A DNA stretch of 45,208 nucleotides from JBAXAM01 sp964565935 (GCA_964565935.1 CAZMGW010000007.1:1-45208), one strand, 5' to 3'. Shown: positions 26,622 to 35,770, counted from the first letter of the stretch. The notes: generated by a model not told the origin, from the letters alone. Numbers and translations: made by a program.

Positions 26622-27245
26622 ATGGCAGGTTTGTATCCAGCAAAATTGAGTGCTAAGCCGGAATCGTGGAGATTGTTTTCTATAAGGAAAGCTGACCCGG
26701 CGTTCCAAACTTTTAGCAATCAGGTATTTGAGCGTGATCAATATACCTGCAATTTTTGCGGATTTCAGGCTAGGCAGTACCAAGAGGTTGTTAATCTAGA
26801 TGGTAATTATCATAACAACAAGCTGTCTAATTTAGTGACAGCTTGTTGTTTTTGTTCCCAATGTTTTTTTCTTGAGGCTGTTGGGAAAAGCGATTATGGC
26901 GGTGGAGTCTTGGTTTATCTTCCAGAAATTAGCCAAGGCGATTTAAATGGATTTTGCCATGTTTTGTTTTGCGCTACGGCTAATGCTACTAGCTATCGTA
27001 TCGACGCCCAGAGCATTTATCGTGGTTTAATATCGCGCTCACAAGTTGTAGAAAAGCAGCTTGGAGAAGGAATGAGCGATCCAGCGCTTTTGGGGCGCAT
27101 GTTGATTGACGTTCCTGATAAAGATCGAACAAAAATTTGGGAAGAAATATTAATGCCTCTCAGGCTTTTGCCTTCTAACACTAAATTTGCTAAGCAAGTA
27201 GATGCTTGGTCTCAAGAGTCACTTGAAGAGCTAGCAACAGAATAA
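26622..27245 (+). CDS. icmJ: IcmJ/DotN, zinc-binding coupling-complex protein
   Basis: 207 residues from the ATG at 26622, close to the usual DotN length. A longer reading frame from 26484 overlaps icmD and is rejected. A zinc site is formed by Cys43, Cys46 and the cluster Cys75/76/78/81, with an HNH-like stretch (NYHNNKLSNLVTACC) between. DotN is known to have an HNH-like zinc fold and to bind the DotL C-terminal extension in the coupling complex. It lies between icmD and icmB as in Legionella. Confidence 0.95.
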   Translation: MAGLYPAKLSAKPESWRLFSIRKADPAFQTFSNQVFERDQYTCNFCGFQARQYQEVVNLDGNYHNNKLSNLVTACCFCSQCFFLEAVGKSDYGGGVLVYLPEISQGDLNGFCHVLFCATANATSYRIDAQSIYRGLISRSQVVEKQLGEGMSDPALLGRMLIDVPDKDRTKIWEEILMPLRLLPSNTKFAKQVDAWSQESLEELATE

Positions 27246-27342
27246 TATTGCCCACGCTTTTTTTGTATAATTAGGCAAGCTGGGAAATTGAGAAGTAATG
27301 GGTTTTACCGCTTTGAGTGTTTATTATGGAAGCGAGACGCCA

Positions 27343-27364
27343 CAATCTAAAATATTTTAGATTG
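27343..27364. repeat. 22-bp perfect palindrome upstream of icmB
   Basis: CAATCTAAAAT followed by its exact reverse complement, centred between 27353 and 27354. It lies 33 bp before the icmB ATG in a 152-bp spacer. Flanking GCGAG and CTCG could extend the RNA stem. There is no T run downstream, so it is not a standard terminator. It could be an operator, an mRNA processing stem or a translational control element. Confidence 0.7.
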
Positions 27365-27397
27365 CAGGCTCGAATTATCGATGACTGGTAATAAAAA

Positions 27398-30300
27398 ATG
27401 GCCAACATTGCAGATGCTATAATTGATACCGTTGATACCTTCATTGCTTGGGCAAGTGGCTCTCTTGGGCAAACTACTGAGTCATATTGTGAAATTCAAA
27501 CGGCAGATAGTCCAACAGTTTTGGTTGGTAATGATGGCTCTTTAATATCAGTATTAAAAATCGATGGAGTTAAGGCATTAATCGGTGTTGATGAGTTTAA
27601 TCGTATTCAAGAAGGTTTAATGCATAGTTTGCAGACCACGATGTCGCGAAATGGACATTCTATGCAGGTTTATTTTTCTTATAACCGTGATGAGGTCGGG
27701 GAAGAGATAGCGCACATTTTTGAGCCTGCAATAGAAACAGCAGAGCGTCTGTCTTTGGTCCTTGATGATTTGTTCGATGAGCGTGTTAGCTATTTAGCAA
27801 AATATTGTGCTCGAGAAGAAGTTTATGTTGTGCTTTGGACGCGTCCAGGTGTTTTAACGCCAGAACAGTATAAGCGCGCACTCAAAGAAAGGCAAAAAGA
27901 AGCAGTTCAAAAGAAAATCCCTCCATTTCGAAATACACAAAATTTATTGGCGGTAATTCCAGATTTGCGTGATGTGCATGATTCTTTTGTGCGGTCAGTA
28001 AAAAACGACCTGAGCGCTATGGGTATTAATCTAGGTGTGCTTGAGGCCCACGAGGCTGTTTATGAAATGCGTCGCAGTGTCGACCCTGATTTTACAGACC
28101 GCGCCTGGAGACCATCATTACCTGGCGACAGAATCACCATTAAAGAGCCAAAAAAAATAACGGGTGATATTTCTGATATTATGTGGCCATCACTTGCGCG
28201 GCAATTAATTCCCCGTGATGTTGTAAATAAAGATTTACGTACCGTGCATATTGGGAATCGTATTTATTCGAGTGTTTTTATTGACTTATTCCCTAAGGAT
28301 TTGCAGCGTTTTTCTGACTTATTATTGCATATTTTACCTATGCACATTCCATGGCGTATTTCTTTTTTGGTTGAAAGCGATGGATTGGCATCGGTGCGAT
28401 TGAAGTCAATGTTAGCTTCGGTGTTAAGTTGGACTTCGGCGCAAAATCGCTTAATTAACGATTCAGTAAATTTGCTAAAATACGTAAATTTACATACAGA
28501 TAATGCGGTGGTAAAGCTGCGTGTTGCTGCTTGTACTTGGGCGCCAGAAGACGATATTCGCTTGTTACGCACTAGGGCATCACAACTTGCAAAAGCAATT
28601 GAAGGTTGGGGCTCTTGTGATGTTTCTGAAATATCAGGCGACGCATTTGCAGGCGCTATATCATCAGCTATGGGCATATCCTGTTCTAGTATTGCTACAG
28701 CATCAATAGCACCACTATCTGATGTTTTATATATGTTACCATTTTTCCGGCCATCAAGCCCATGGCGTCATGGTGCAATATTGTTCCGCTCTCCAGATGG
28801 CAAGCCGTGGCCATATCAACCAGGCTCAAGAGAGCAAACCACCTGGATTGATTTGTTGTATGCTCGTCCTGGCTCTGGTAAATCAGTGTTATCGAATGCT
28901 ATTAACTTAGCTTTGTGTTTGGCCGGTGGAATTCAACGTTTGCCGCGTATTTCTATCATTGATATTGGTCCATCTAGTAGCGGTTTGATTTCATTAATCA
29001 AAGAAGCATTACCACACGATAAGCGTTACATGGCGGCTTATCATCGTATGCGAATGACTCCAGATTTTTCAATTAATCCATTTGATACTCAGCTTGGTTG
29101 TCGTTATCCAACACCGCAAGAGCGCAGCTTTTTGGTTAATTTTGTTACTCTTCTTAGTACGCCAATTGGAAGCGATAAACCTTACGACGGTGTGCCTGAC
29201 ATGTCTGGGTTGATTGTTGATGAGCTTTATAAAAGAGCTGCTGATGATGGTAATCCCGAAGTGTATACCTCAGGTATTGATGAAATTATTGATGGGATCT
29301 TGATTGAGATTGGTTTTGTTAAAGATGCGCATACTACCTGGTGGGAAGTAACTGATGCGTTGTTTTTAGCTGGTTTTACACATGAAGCTGCGTTGGCTCA
29401 ACGGCATGCTATGCCGCTTTTATCTGAGGCGGCGGCAATTTGTCGTACGCCGGCAGTCGAGGATTTATACGGTAAAATTGTCGCTCCCACAGGAGAGTCA
29501 TTGATCAATGCTTTTTCCCGCATGATTTCAGCGGCGGTGCGTGAGTATCCAGTATTATCGCAACCAACCAGTTTTGATCTAGGAGATGCAAGAATTGTTT
29601 CATTGGATTTAGATGAAGTTGCAAAAAGTGGTGGTGATGCTGCTAGTCGTCAAACTGCTGTCATGTACATGTTGGCGCGTTATGTTTTAGCTCGGCATTT
29701 TTATTTGACCGAAGAAAATGTGGCGGATATGCCTGCGTCTTATCGAACTTATCACGAGAAGCGCATTTCGGAAATTCGCGAAGATCCAAAGCGGATTATT
29801 TTTGATGAATTTCATCGTACCTCTAAAACAGCTGCTGTGCGTGAGCAAGTTATTGTCGACATGCGTGAAGGTCGAAAGTGGAAAGTGCAGGTGGCGTTAA
29901 TTTCTCAGTCAGTTGAAGACTTTGATCCAGTGATGATCGAATTTGCTACCTCGATTTTTATTATGGACGCAGGTCCTGAGCAAGCATTGCAGCGGACTGC
30001 GGAAATCTTTGGTTTATCAAAAACAGCTAAATATGCTCTGCGCAGTCAGGTTCATGGTCCGCGTGAAGGCGGAGCAACTTTCTTGGCACAATTTGCTACC
30101 AAAGAGGGGATTAATACCCAGCTATTAACCTCTACTTTAGGGCCAATAGAATTATGGGCATTTAATACCACAGCAGAAGACAGCAACGTTCGAAATCAGT
30201 TGTATCGTAAAATTGGTCCTTCTGAGGCTCGTCGTGTTCTTGCAACTGTTTTCCCATCTGGTACGGTTACAAAATATCTCGAGGAGCGGTTGGCTGCTAT

Positions 30301-30415
30301 CAAAGAAAAGGGTGGTTTGATTGATACGGATATAAAGGGCAGTGTTCTTGATGAGCTGGTTAAAACCATTCTTGATGAGTATTCAAAGAATCCGGATTTC
30401 AAGAGATTGCCTTAG
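27398..30415 (+). CDS. icmB: IcmB/DotO, VirB4-like secretion ATPase
   Basis: 1005 residues, matching the usual DotO length. The N-terminal half is the VirB4-like membrane-associated domain. The C-terminal ATPase has Walker A RPGSGKS at about 490-496 and Walker B IIFDE with Asp803-Glu804. DotO forms the cytoplasmic hexamer that recruits DotB beneath the channel. It is the last gene of the icmT-icmB run and is followed at once by a strong terminator. The tphA and icmF genes that follow icmB in L. pneumophila are absent. Confidence 0.97.
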   Translation: MANIADAIIDTVDTFIAWASGSLGQTTESYCEIQTADSPTVLVGNDGSLISVLKIDGVKALIGVDEFNRIQEGLMHSLQTTMSRNGHSMQVYFSYNRDEVGEEIAHIFEPAIETAERLSLVLDDLFDERVSYLAKYCAREEVYVVLWTRPGVLTPEQYKRALKERQKEAVQKKIPPFRNTQNLLAVIPDLRDVHDSFVRSVKNDLSAMGINLGVLEAHEAVYEMRRSVDPDFTDRAWRPSLPGDRITIKEPKKITGDISDIMWPSLARQLIPRDVVNKDLRTVHIGNRIYSSVFIDLFPKDLQRFSDLLLHILPMHIPWRISFLVESDGLASVRLKSMLASVLSWTSAQNRLINDSVNLLKYVNLHTDNAVVKLRVAACTWAPEDDIRLLRTRASQLAKAIEGWGSCDVSEISGDAFAGAISSAMGISCSSIATASIAPLSDVLYMLPFFRPSSPWRHGAILFRSPDGKPWPYQPGSREQTTWIDLLYARPGSGKSVLSNAINLALCLAGGIQRLPRISIIDIGPSSSGLISLIKEALPHDKRYMAAYHRMRMTPDFSINPFDTQLGCRYPTPQERSFLVNFVTLLSTPIGSDKPYDGVPDMSGLIVDELYKRAADDGNPEVYTSGIDEIIDGILIEIGFVKDAHTTWWEVTDALFLAGFTHEAALAQRHAMPLLSEAAAICRTPAVEDLYGKIVAPTGESLINAFSRMISAAVREYPVLSQPTSFDLGDARIVSLDLDEVAKSGGDAASRQTAVMYMLARYVLARHFYLTEENVADMPASYRTYHEKRISEIREDPKRIIFDEFHRTSKTAAVREQVIVDMREGRKWKVQVALISQSVEDFDPVMIEFATSIFIMDAGPEQALQRTAEIFGLSKTAKYALRSQVHGPREGGATFLAQFATKEGINTQLLTSTLGPIELWAFNTTAEDSNVRNQLYRKIGPSEARRVLATVFPSGTVTKYLEERLAAIKEKGGLIDTDIKGSVLDELVKTILDEYSKNPDFKRLP

Positions 30416-30427
30416 ATTCTACCCATT

Positions 30428-30460
30428 ATTATGCTCCTTCGGAGCATAATTGTTTTGTTT
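30428..30460 (+). terminator. Terminator after icmB
   Basis: A 10-bp perfect stem, ATTATGCTCC with GGAGCATAAT and a TTC loop (30428-30450), is followed by TGTTTTGTTT. It lies 12 bp after the icmB stop and ends the icm operon. On the minus strand it lies just past the yhbY stop but lacks a T run there. Confidence 0.85.
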
Positions 30461-30767
30461 AGCCTTCTTCGTTTTGTGGATTTTTCCTATAAACCGCAAC
30501 AATATGGCCTATCACCTGAATTAAAGAGGCATTAGTCTTGGTGCAAATTTCAGTAGTGATTTTATTTAGCTCTTCGCGATCTTCTATGTGAACACGGATT
30601 TTGATTAATTCATGATCATTCAAAGCTCTGTCGATTTCTTGAATTACCGCGGCAGTTAGTCCTTTATCTCCAATTATTACCACTGGTTTTAAATGATGGA
30701 CTTTGCTTTTTAATTCTCTGATATCTTGAGGTGTTAAGGGCGCTACCTTTTTTGCTTTTGTTTTCAT
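30459..30767 (-). CDS. yhbY: YhbY-family (CRM domain) RNA-binding protein
   Basis: 102 residues, the full length of the single-domain CRM family. The conserved core is HHLKPVVIIGDKGLTAAVIQEIDRAL (read in parts: LKPVVIIGDKGLT, then IQEIDRALNDHELIKIRV). It binds pre-50S ribosomal particles and aids ribosome assembly. AGGA precedes the ATG. It is divergent from rlmE, the same neighbourhood as in E. coli. Confidence 0.94.
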   Translation of the reverse strand: MKTKAKKVAPLTPQDIRELKSKVHHLKPVVIIGDKGLTAAVIQEIDRALNDHELIKIRVHIEDREELNKITTEICTKTNASLIQVIGHIVAVYRKNPQNEEG

Positions 30768-30776
30768 AAATTCCTG

Positions 30777-30806
30777 ATTATAAACAAAACATTTATTACG
30801 TGGAAA
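30777..30806 (-). promoter_or_regulatory. Probable promoter of yhbY
   Basis: Minus-strand TTTCCA (30801-30806, 4/6 match), an 18-bp spacer and a perfect TATAAT (30777-30782). The predicted start is very close to the yhbY ATG at 30767, which would give a nearly leaderless mRNA. Confidence 0.4.
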
Positions 30807-30893
30807 TTGTTGTCACTTTGTTGCATAATTTTGCAATCTGAATTTTATACAAACGCGGTTTTGTAACTTATAAAGGGTATTAAGTCAAGTACT

Positions 30894-31523
30894 GTGAAAA
30901 AATCTAAAAGCAGCAACCGTTGGCTAAAAGAGCACTTTTCTGATATTTATGTCAAGAAAGCAAAGCAAGAAGGATTTCGTGCGCGTTCTGTTTATAAATT
31001 GTCAGAGATTCAAGAGCGCTATAAAATTATAAAACCTAACATGTTTGTAGTAGATTTAGGGGCGGCGCCAGGTGGATGGTCGGAGTATGCGGTGCAGTTG
31101 GTTGCTCCTAAAGGCAAGATTTTTGCTTTAGATATTTTGCCGATGCAGCCGATTAAAGGCGTTGATTTTATTCAGGGTGATTTTACCCAAGATGACGTTG
31201 TGAAAGATTTGCATGCGCGTCTAAATGGGGAGAAAATCGATGTGGTTTTATCCGACATGGCTCCTAATTTGAGCGGTTTGAGCGTTGTTGATCAATCGCG
31301 GTCAATAAATTTGGTTGAGATAGCTCTGGCTTTTGCGCAAAAGGGTTTAAAGCCCGGAGGGGTGTTTTTAACCAAAATTTTCCAAGGGGCTGGATTCGAA
31401 AACTTTGTGAAAAACTTGCGCCATAGTTTTGGTGAGGTTAAAGTAATAAAGCCTGATGCTTCGCGTGCCAGATCGAAAGAGATCTTTTTGTTGGCAAGGG
31501 ATTTTGGTGCTCCAAAAAAATAG
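30894..31523 (+). CDS. rlmE: 23S rRNA (uridine-2'-O) methyltransferase RlmE (FtsJ/RrmJ)
   Basis: 209 residues. The SAM-binding motif is VVDLGAAPGGWSEYAVQ and the catalytic K-D-K-E set is visible: Lys in RSVYKLSEI, Asp in VLSDMAPN, Lys in FLTKIFQG and Glu in RSKEIFLLA. It methylates U2552 of 23S rRNA during late 50S assembly. The start is a GTG at 30894. It is 8 bp upstream of ftsH, the same pair as in E. coli, where both are heat-shock induced. No clear sigma-32 promoter was seen here. Confidence 0.96.
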   Translation: MKKSKSSNRWLKEHFSDIYVKKAKQEGFRARSVYKLSEIQERYKIIKPNMFVVDLGAAPGGWSEYAVQLVAPKGKIFALDILPMQPIKGVDFIQGDFTQDDVVKDLHARLNGEKIDVVLSDMAPNLSGLSVVDQSRSINLVEIALAFAQKGLKPGGVFLTKIFQGAGFENFVKNLRHSFGEVKVIKPDASRARSKEIFLLARDFGAPKK

Positions 31524-31531
31524 GAACAAAT

Positions 31532-33499
31532 ATGAACAGTGCTCTAAAAAATTTATTTTTGTGGTTAATAATAGCCGTTATTTTAGTGGCAATTTTTAGC
31601 AATTTCGGGCCCAAAACAATTGGTACCGAACGTATGGCCTATTCACAATTTATTCAGGCGGTTGAAAAAGGGGACATCAAAGGAGTTACCATTGAAGAGC
31701 GTAATATCAATGCGGTTAAAAATGACGGCGCTAAAATCGCCACTTATATGCCTCTTGATGACCAAAGTCTGCTACCTCGTTTGATGGCAAAGGGAATTGA
31801 TGTGCGAGGTAATCCTCCGGAGCAGCAAAGCCTATTGATGCATATTTTTATTAATTGGTTCCCTATGCTGTTATTGATCGGTTTCTGGCTGTTTTTTATG
31901 CGCCAAATGCAAGGCGGCGGTGGGCGTGGTGGGCCATTATCGTTTGGGAAAAGCCGGGCTAGATTGTTAAGCCAAGATCAAGTAAAGATTACATTTGCTG
32001 ATGTTGCTGGAGTTGAAGAAGCAAAAGAAGATGTTCAGGAACTGGTTGATTTTTTGAAAGATCCTAAGCGGTTTCAGAAACTTGGCGGTAAAGTTCCATG
32101 CGGGGTGTTGTTACTTGGAGCTCCTGGTACAGGTAAAACCTTGCTTGCCAAGGCGGTTGCGGGTGAAGCAAAAGTACCGTTTTATTCTATTTCCGGTTCA
32201 GACTTTGTTGAAATGTTTGTGGGTGTTGGTGCAGCACGTGTGCGTGATTTATTTGAAACCGCAAAAAAACATGCGCCTTGTATAATTTTTATTGATGAAA
32301 TCGATGCAGTGGGGCGCCATCGCGGAGCTGGTCTTGGTGGGGGTCATGATGAGCGAGAGCAAACATTAAACCAATTATTGGTTGAGATGGATGGTTTTGT
32401 TGGTAAAGAAGGCGTGATTGTGATCGCTGCAACTAACCGTCCTGATGTTTTAGACCCAGCTTTGTTGCGTCCAGGGCGCTTTGATAGGCAGGTGGTTGTT
32501 CCTCTTCCAGATATTCGTGGACGCGAGCAGATTTTACGTGTGCACATGCGTAAAGTGCCAATTGCCAAAGATATCGATCCATCTATTTTTGCTCGGAGTA
32601 CCCCAGGGTTTTCCGGTGCTGATTTAGCGAACTTAGTAAACGAAGCAGCTCTTTTTGCAGCCCGTTCTAACAAAAAACAGGTTGAAGTAATTGATTTTGA
32701 AAAAGCAAAAGATAAAATTCTAATGGGCGCCGAACGACGTTCAATGGTAATAAGTGATGCAGAAAAGAGGGTGACCGCTTATCACGAGGCTGGGCATACC
32801 ATTGTTGGTTTAAAAGTGCCTGAACATGATCCAGTTTATAAGGTTAGTATCATTCCACGAGGACGCGCTCTTGGGGTGACAATGTTCTTGCCGGTAGAAG
32901 ACCGATATAATTATTCAAAACTGCGTCTCGAAAGCCAGATTGCAAGCTTATTTGGCGGTCGTATTGCGGAGTCACTTAAGTTTGGTCCAGAGAATATCAC
33001 TACTGGAGCAGCGAACGATATTGAAAAAGCCACTAGTATTGCCCGTAACATGGTTACCAAATGGGGGTTGTCAGAAAAGTTGGGCCCATTAACTTACAGC
33101 TCAGAAGAGGGCGAGGTGTTTTTAGGGCGCAGCATAACTTCGCACAAAGAGGTGTCTGAAGTTACTGCCGCAGAAATTGATAATGAAATTCGTGCGATTA
33201 TTTCACGCAATTATCAACATGCAGAAACAATTTTAAAAGAGAATTCAGTGCAACTAGATGCAATGGCAGAAGCATTAATTAAATATGAAACTATTGGCAA
33301 GAAACAAATTGATGCAATTATGCAAGGTCGTCGTCCAAGGTTTTCCAAAAATGAACTTGGTAGTGCCAAGAAAAAGGCTAAATCTGCAGAAGACATTAAG
33401 TTGGAAGAGATTGTTGAGCATTCACATCATCAACATCACTCGCATTCTTCGCATCATGCTGAGCATAAAGTAGAGAAAAGTGACGAGACCGAGCAATAA
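31532..33499 (+). CDS. ftsH: FtsH, membrane-bound ATP-dependent zinc metalloprotease
   Basis: 655 residues. Two membrane helices (about 8-24 and 105-123) flank a periplasmic loop. The AAA module has Walker A GAPGTGKT (about 196-203). The protease has the zinc site HEAGH (about 418-422). FtsH degrades membrane and regulatory proteins and, with LPS and heat-shock control, is usually essential. An unusual histidine-rich tail (eleven His within about 17 residues near 632-648) follows the peptidase domain. It follows rlmE by 8 bp and precedes glmM by 15 bp. Confidence 0.97.
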   Translation: MNSALKNLFLWLIIAVILVAIFSNFGPKTIGTERMAYSQFIQAVEKGDIKGVTIEERNINAVKNDGAKIATYMPLDDQSLLPRLMAKGIDVRGNPPEQQSLLMHIFINWFPMLLLIGFWLFFMRQMQGGGGRGGPLSFGKSRARLLSQDQVKITFADVAGVEEAKEDVQELVDFLKDPKRFQKLGGKVPCGVLLLGAPGTGKTLLAKAVAGEAKVPFYSISGSDFVEMFVGVGAARVRDLFETAKKHAPCIIFIDEIDAVGRHRGAGLGGGHDEREQTLNQLLVEMDGFVGKEGVIVIAATNRPDVLDPALLRPGRFDRQVVVPLPDIRGREQILRVHMRKVPIAKDIDPSIFARSTPGFSGADLANLVNEAALFAARSNKKQVEVIDFEKAKDKILMGAERRSMVISDAEKRVTAYHEAGHTIVGLKVPEHDPVYKVSIIPRGRALGVTMFLPVEDRYNYSKLRLESQIASLFGGRIAESLKFGPENITTGAANDIEKATSIARNMVTKWGLSEKLGPLTYSSEEGEVFLGRSITSHKEVSEVTAAEIDNEIRAIISRNYQHAETILKENSVQLDAMAEALIKYETIGKKQIDAIMQGRRPRFSKNELGSAKKKAKSAEDIKLEEIVEHSHHQHHSHSSHHAEHKVEKSDETEQ

Positions 33500-33514
33500 A
33501 TGGTGGTTTTTTAA

Positions 33515-34873
33515 ATGAACGCAAAAAAATATTTCGGTACTGATGGCATTCGCGGCCGTGTAGGTGAGGCGATTATCAATCCAGAGTTTATTCTTAAGCT
33601 AGGTTGGGCCGTTGGTATGGTTTTGAATGAAAGTTTTGGCAAGTCCAAGGTGTTGGTTGGTAAAGATACCCGCATTTCTGGTTATTTATTAGAGTCAGTT
33701 TTAGAGGCAGGGTTATCAGCAGCGGGAGTGGATGCTTGGATGCTTGGGCCAATGCCAACCCCGGCCGTCGCATATTTAACGCGTACTTTTCGTGCCCAAG
33801 CTGGTATAGAGATTAGCGCTTCGCATAACCCATATTATGACAATGGGATAAAGTTTTTTTCGGCCGAAGGAGTTAAAATATCGGATCAGTTAGAGTTGGC
33901 AATTGAAGAGCAGATGCATAAGCCAATGCGTTTGGTTGATGCTTCTAAATTAGGCAAGGCAAAACGTATTGATGATGCTCCAGGAAGGTATATCGAATTT
34001 TGTAAAAGCACATTAGGGATAAGAAACAGTTTGAGTGGTTTAAAAATAGTTGTTGATTGCGCTAATGGTGCTACTTATCAAATTGCGCCTGAGGTGTTGC
34101 GTGAGCTTGGGGCGACAGTTGTCGAGATTGGTGTAGATCCAGATGGTTTTAATATTAACGAACGCTGTGGCTCTACTTATCCTCAGGTCTTGGCAAAAAG
34201 AGTGCTGGCGGAAGAGGCGAATTTAGGAATTGCTTTTGATGGTGATGGTGATCGTGTGGTTATGGTAGATCATAAAGGGGAGATTGTGGATGGTGATGAG
34301 CTCCTGTTTATTATTGCGAAACATGGATTTACCAATGGTACTCTACAGGGCGGCATTGTTGGTACAATGATGAGTAATTTGGGGTTAGAAACCAGCTTAT
34401 GCAATCTTGGAATTGATTTTAAGCGTAGTAGAGTGGGTGATCGATATGTTATTGAAGCGTTGCGGGAAAATAATTGGATGCTTGGAGGAGAATCTTCTGG
34501 GCATATAGCGCATTTGGGAATTACTACCACCGGCGATGGTATTGTTAGTTCATTACAAGTATTAAATGCGGTTTGCCATAGCGGAAAGTCACTGTATGAG
34601 TTAAAATCAGAAATGACTAAATATCCTCAGGTTTTGGTTAATGTAAAATGCGATAACCCCAGAAAATTTGCCAATAATCCAGAAATTGAGGGAGCTGTAG
34701 TTAGAATTACCGAATTTCTTGGTGGACGTGGAAGGGTGTTGTTGCGACCATCTGGGACAGAGCCGGTGATTCGTGTTATGGTAGAGGGCGAAGATGTTGA
34801 ATTTATTTCTAAAATTACTGAAGAGTTGGCGGATGTGGTAAGACAAGCAGTTAGAAAGCAAAAAACGGACTAA
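33515..34873 (+). CDS. glmM: Phosphoglucosamine mutase GlmM
   Basis: 452 residues of the alpha-D-phosphohexomutase family. The phosphoserine loop is ISASHNP (Ser about 103), the metal-binding loop is DGDGDR (about 244-249), and the C-terminal phosphate-binding loop is RPSGTEPVIRVM. It converts glucosamine-6-phosphate to glucosamine-1-phosphate for UDP-GlcNAc, feeding peptidoglycan and LPS. In E. coli folP separates ftsH and glmM. Here only 15 bp do. Confidence 0.97.
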   Translation: MNAKKYFGTDGIRGRVGEAIINPEFILKLGWAVGMVLNESFGKSKVLVGKDTRISGYLLESVLEAGLSAAGVDAWMLGPMPTPAVAYLTRTFRAQAGIEISASHNPYYDNGIKFFSAEGVKISDQLELAIEEQMHKPMRLVDASKLGKAKRIDDAPGRYIEFCKSTLGIRNSLSGLKIVVDCANGATYQIAPEVLRELGATVVEIGVDPDGFNINERCGSTYPQVLAKRVLAEEANLGIAFDGDGDRVVMVDHKGEIVDGDELLFIIAKHGFTNGTLQGGIVGTMMSNLGLETSLCNLGIDFKRSRVGDRYVIEALRENNWMLGGESSGHIAHLGITTTGDGIVSSLQVLNAVCHSGKSLYELKSEMTKYPQVLVNVKCDNPRKFANNPEIEGAVVRITEFLGGRGRVLLRPSGTEPVIRVMVEGEDVEFISKITEELADVVRQAVRKQKTD

Positions 34874-34882
34874 CGATTTTTG

Positions 34883-34942
34883 TCCCTAAAGGGATAGGTT
34901 TTACCGGCCCAGCATAAGGCAAGGATTGCGTAGTAAGGTTGT
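34883..34942 (+). repeat. Decayed copy of a dispersed palindromic repeat (copy A)
   Basis: A hairpin TCCCTAAAGGGA is followed by AGG-TTTTACCGGCCCAGC and CAAGGATTGCGTAGTAAG. This matches copy B near 37829 at most positions, the differences being mainly C-to-T or A/G changes plus a short insertion. The second palindrome, perfect in copy B, is degraded here. It lies between glmM and secG. Confidence 0.55.
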
Positions 34943-35000
34943 AGAGAGTAAATTAAAATACTTAAAGGGTCGTAATTTTAAATTAAAAGTAGGTATTATC

Positions 35001-35291
35001 ATGCAAGAAATTATATTTGTTATTCATATATTGGCAGCCATTTGTTTGGTTTTTTTGGTGCTGATTCAGCATGGAAAAGGTGCTGACATGGGCGCTGCTT
35101 TTGGTAGTGGCGCGTCTAATACAGTATTTGGCAGTATCGGTTCTGTGCCATTTTTAATTAAGGTTACGGCATTGATCGCGGCCGTTTTTTTTGCAACTAG
35201 TATTATGCTCGGGGTAATGATCTCGAAACAAGTGAAGCAGGGGAAGATAAGTGCAGGTATCCCTATGGTTCCGTTTGAGCAAGGCCAATAA
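35001..35291 (+). CDS. secG: SecG, preprotein translocase subunit
   Basis: 96 residues from the ATG at 35001, preceded by AGG. The longer frame from 34926 runs through the repeat and is rejected. Two membrane helices (about 3-22 and 50-71) flank the conserved LIQHGKGADMGAAFGSGAS loop. SecG assists SecYE/SecA in protein export. The glmM-secG-tRNA-Leu order matches E. coli. Confidence 0.94.
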   Translation: MQEIIFVIHILAAICLVFLVLIQHGKGADMGAAFGSGASNTVFGSIGSVPFLIKVTALIAAVFFATSIMLGVMISKQVKQGKISAGIPMVPFEQGQ

Positions 35292-35364
35292 ATGCGTAAT
35301 ATTTGGTTTTTTGTTTTAAAATCAATCGATTGAGATTTTTATAAAAAGTTCGCGCAATTTTTAT

Positions 35365-35446
35365 GCCGAAGTGGTGGAATTGGTAGACACGCTACCTTGA
35401 GGTGGTAGTGGTGAAAGCCGTGCCGGTTCGAGTCCGGCCTTCGGTA
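35365..35446 (+). tRNA. tRNA-Leu (anticodon GAG)
   Basis: A class II tRNA with acceptor GCCGAAG/CTTCGGT (first pair G-U), D arm GTGGAATTGGTAGACAC, anticodon stem CTACC/GGTAG with loop TTGAGGT (anticodon GAG), a long variable arm and T arm GCCGG/CCGGC. The 3' CCA is not encoded. E. coli leuU, with the same anticodon, occupies the same place after secG. Confidence 0.94.
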
Positions 35447-35548
35447 TTTGTTAAATTAAAATATAAAAATTTTTTTATCATAATAACATTACAATCAACA
35501 TGATGCGTGATTTTATAACGTTGTTAAAGAGTTGGTTTAATATTAATC

Positions 35549-35578
35549 TTGGACTTAAGGTGTTTTAACTTATATAAT
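35549..35578 (+). promoter_or_regulatory. Promoter of the tRNA-fMet / rimP-nusA-infB unit
   Basis: TTGGAC (35549-35554), an 18-bp spacer and perfect TATAAT (35573-35578) are followed by a GC-rich discriminator (AGCGGGC). That pattern is typical of stringently controlled stable-RNA promoters. The tRNA begins at 35601. Confidence 0.65.
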
Positions 35579-35600
35579 AGCGGGCTCTAGAAAAATTTAT

Positions 35601-35677
<77 letters not shown>

Positions 35678-35770
35678 ATTGTGATATGATGTTTGTGAAA
35701 AAATACTTGAAAAGAAATGATGATGCGTAACATTAGATTTCTTTATTTTTAGGGATTAATTATTGTTTTT

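Noticed and set aside
35309..35345. TCAATCGATTGA palindrome after secG as a terminator
   Set aside because: The stem is short and AT-rich, and the following T run is weak. It is as likely part of the tRNA-Leu promoter region.
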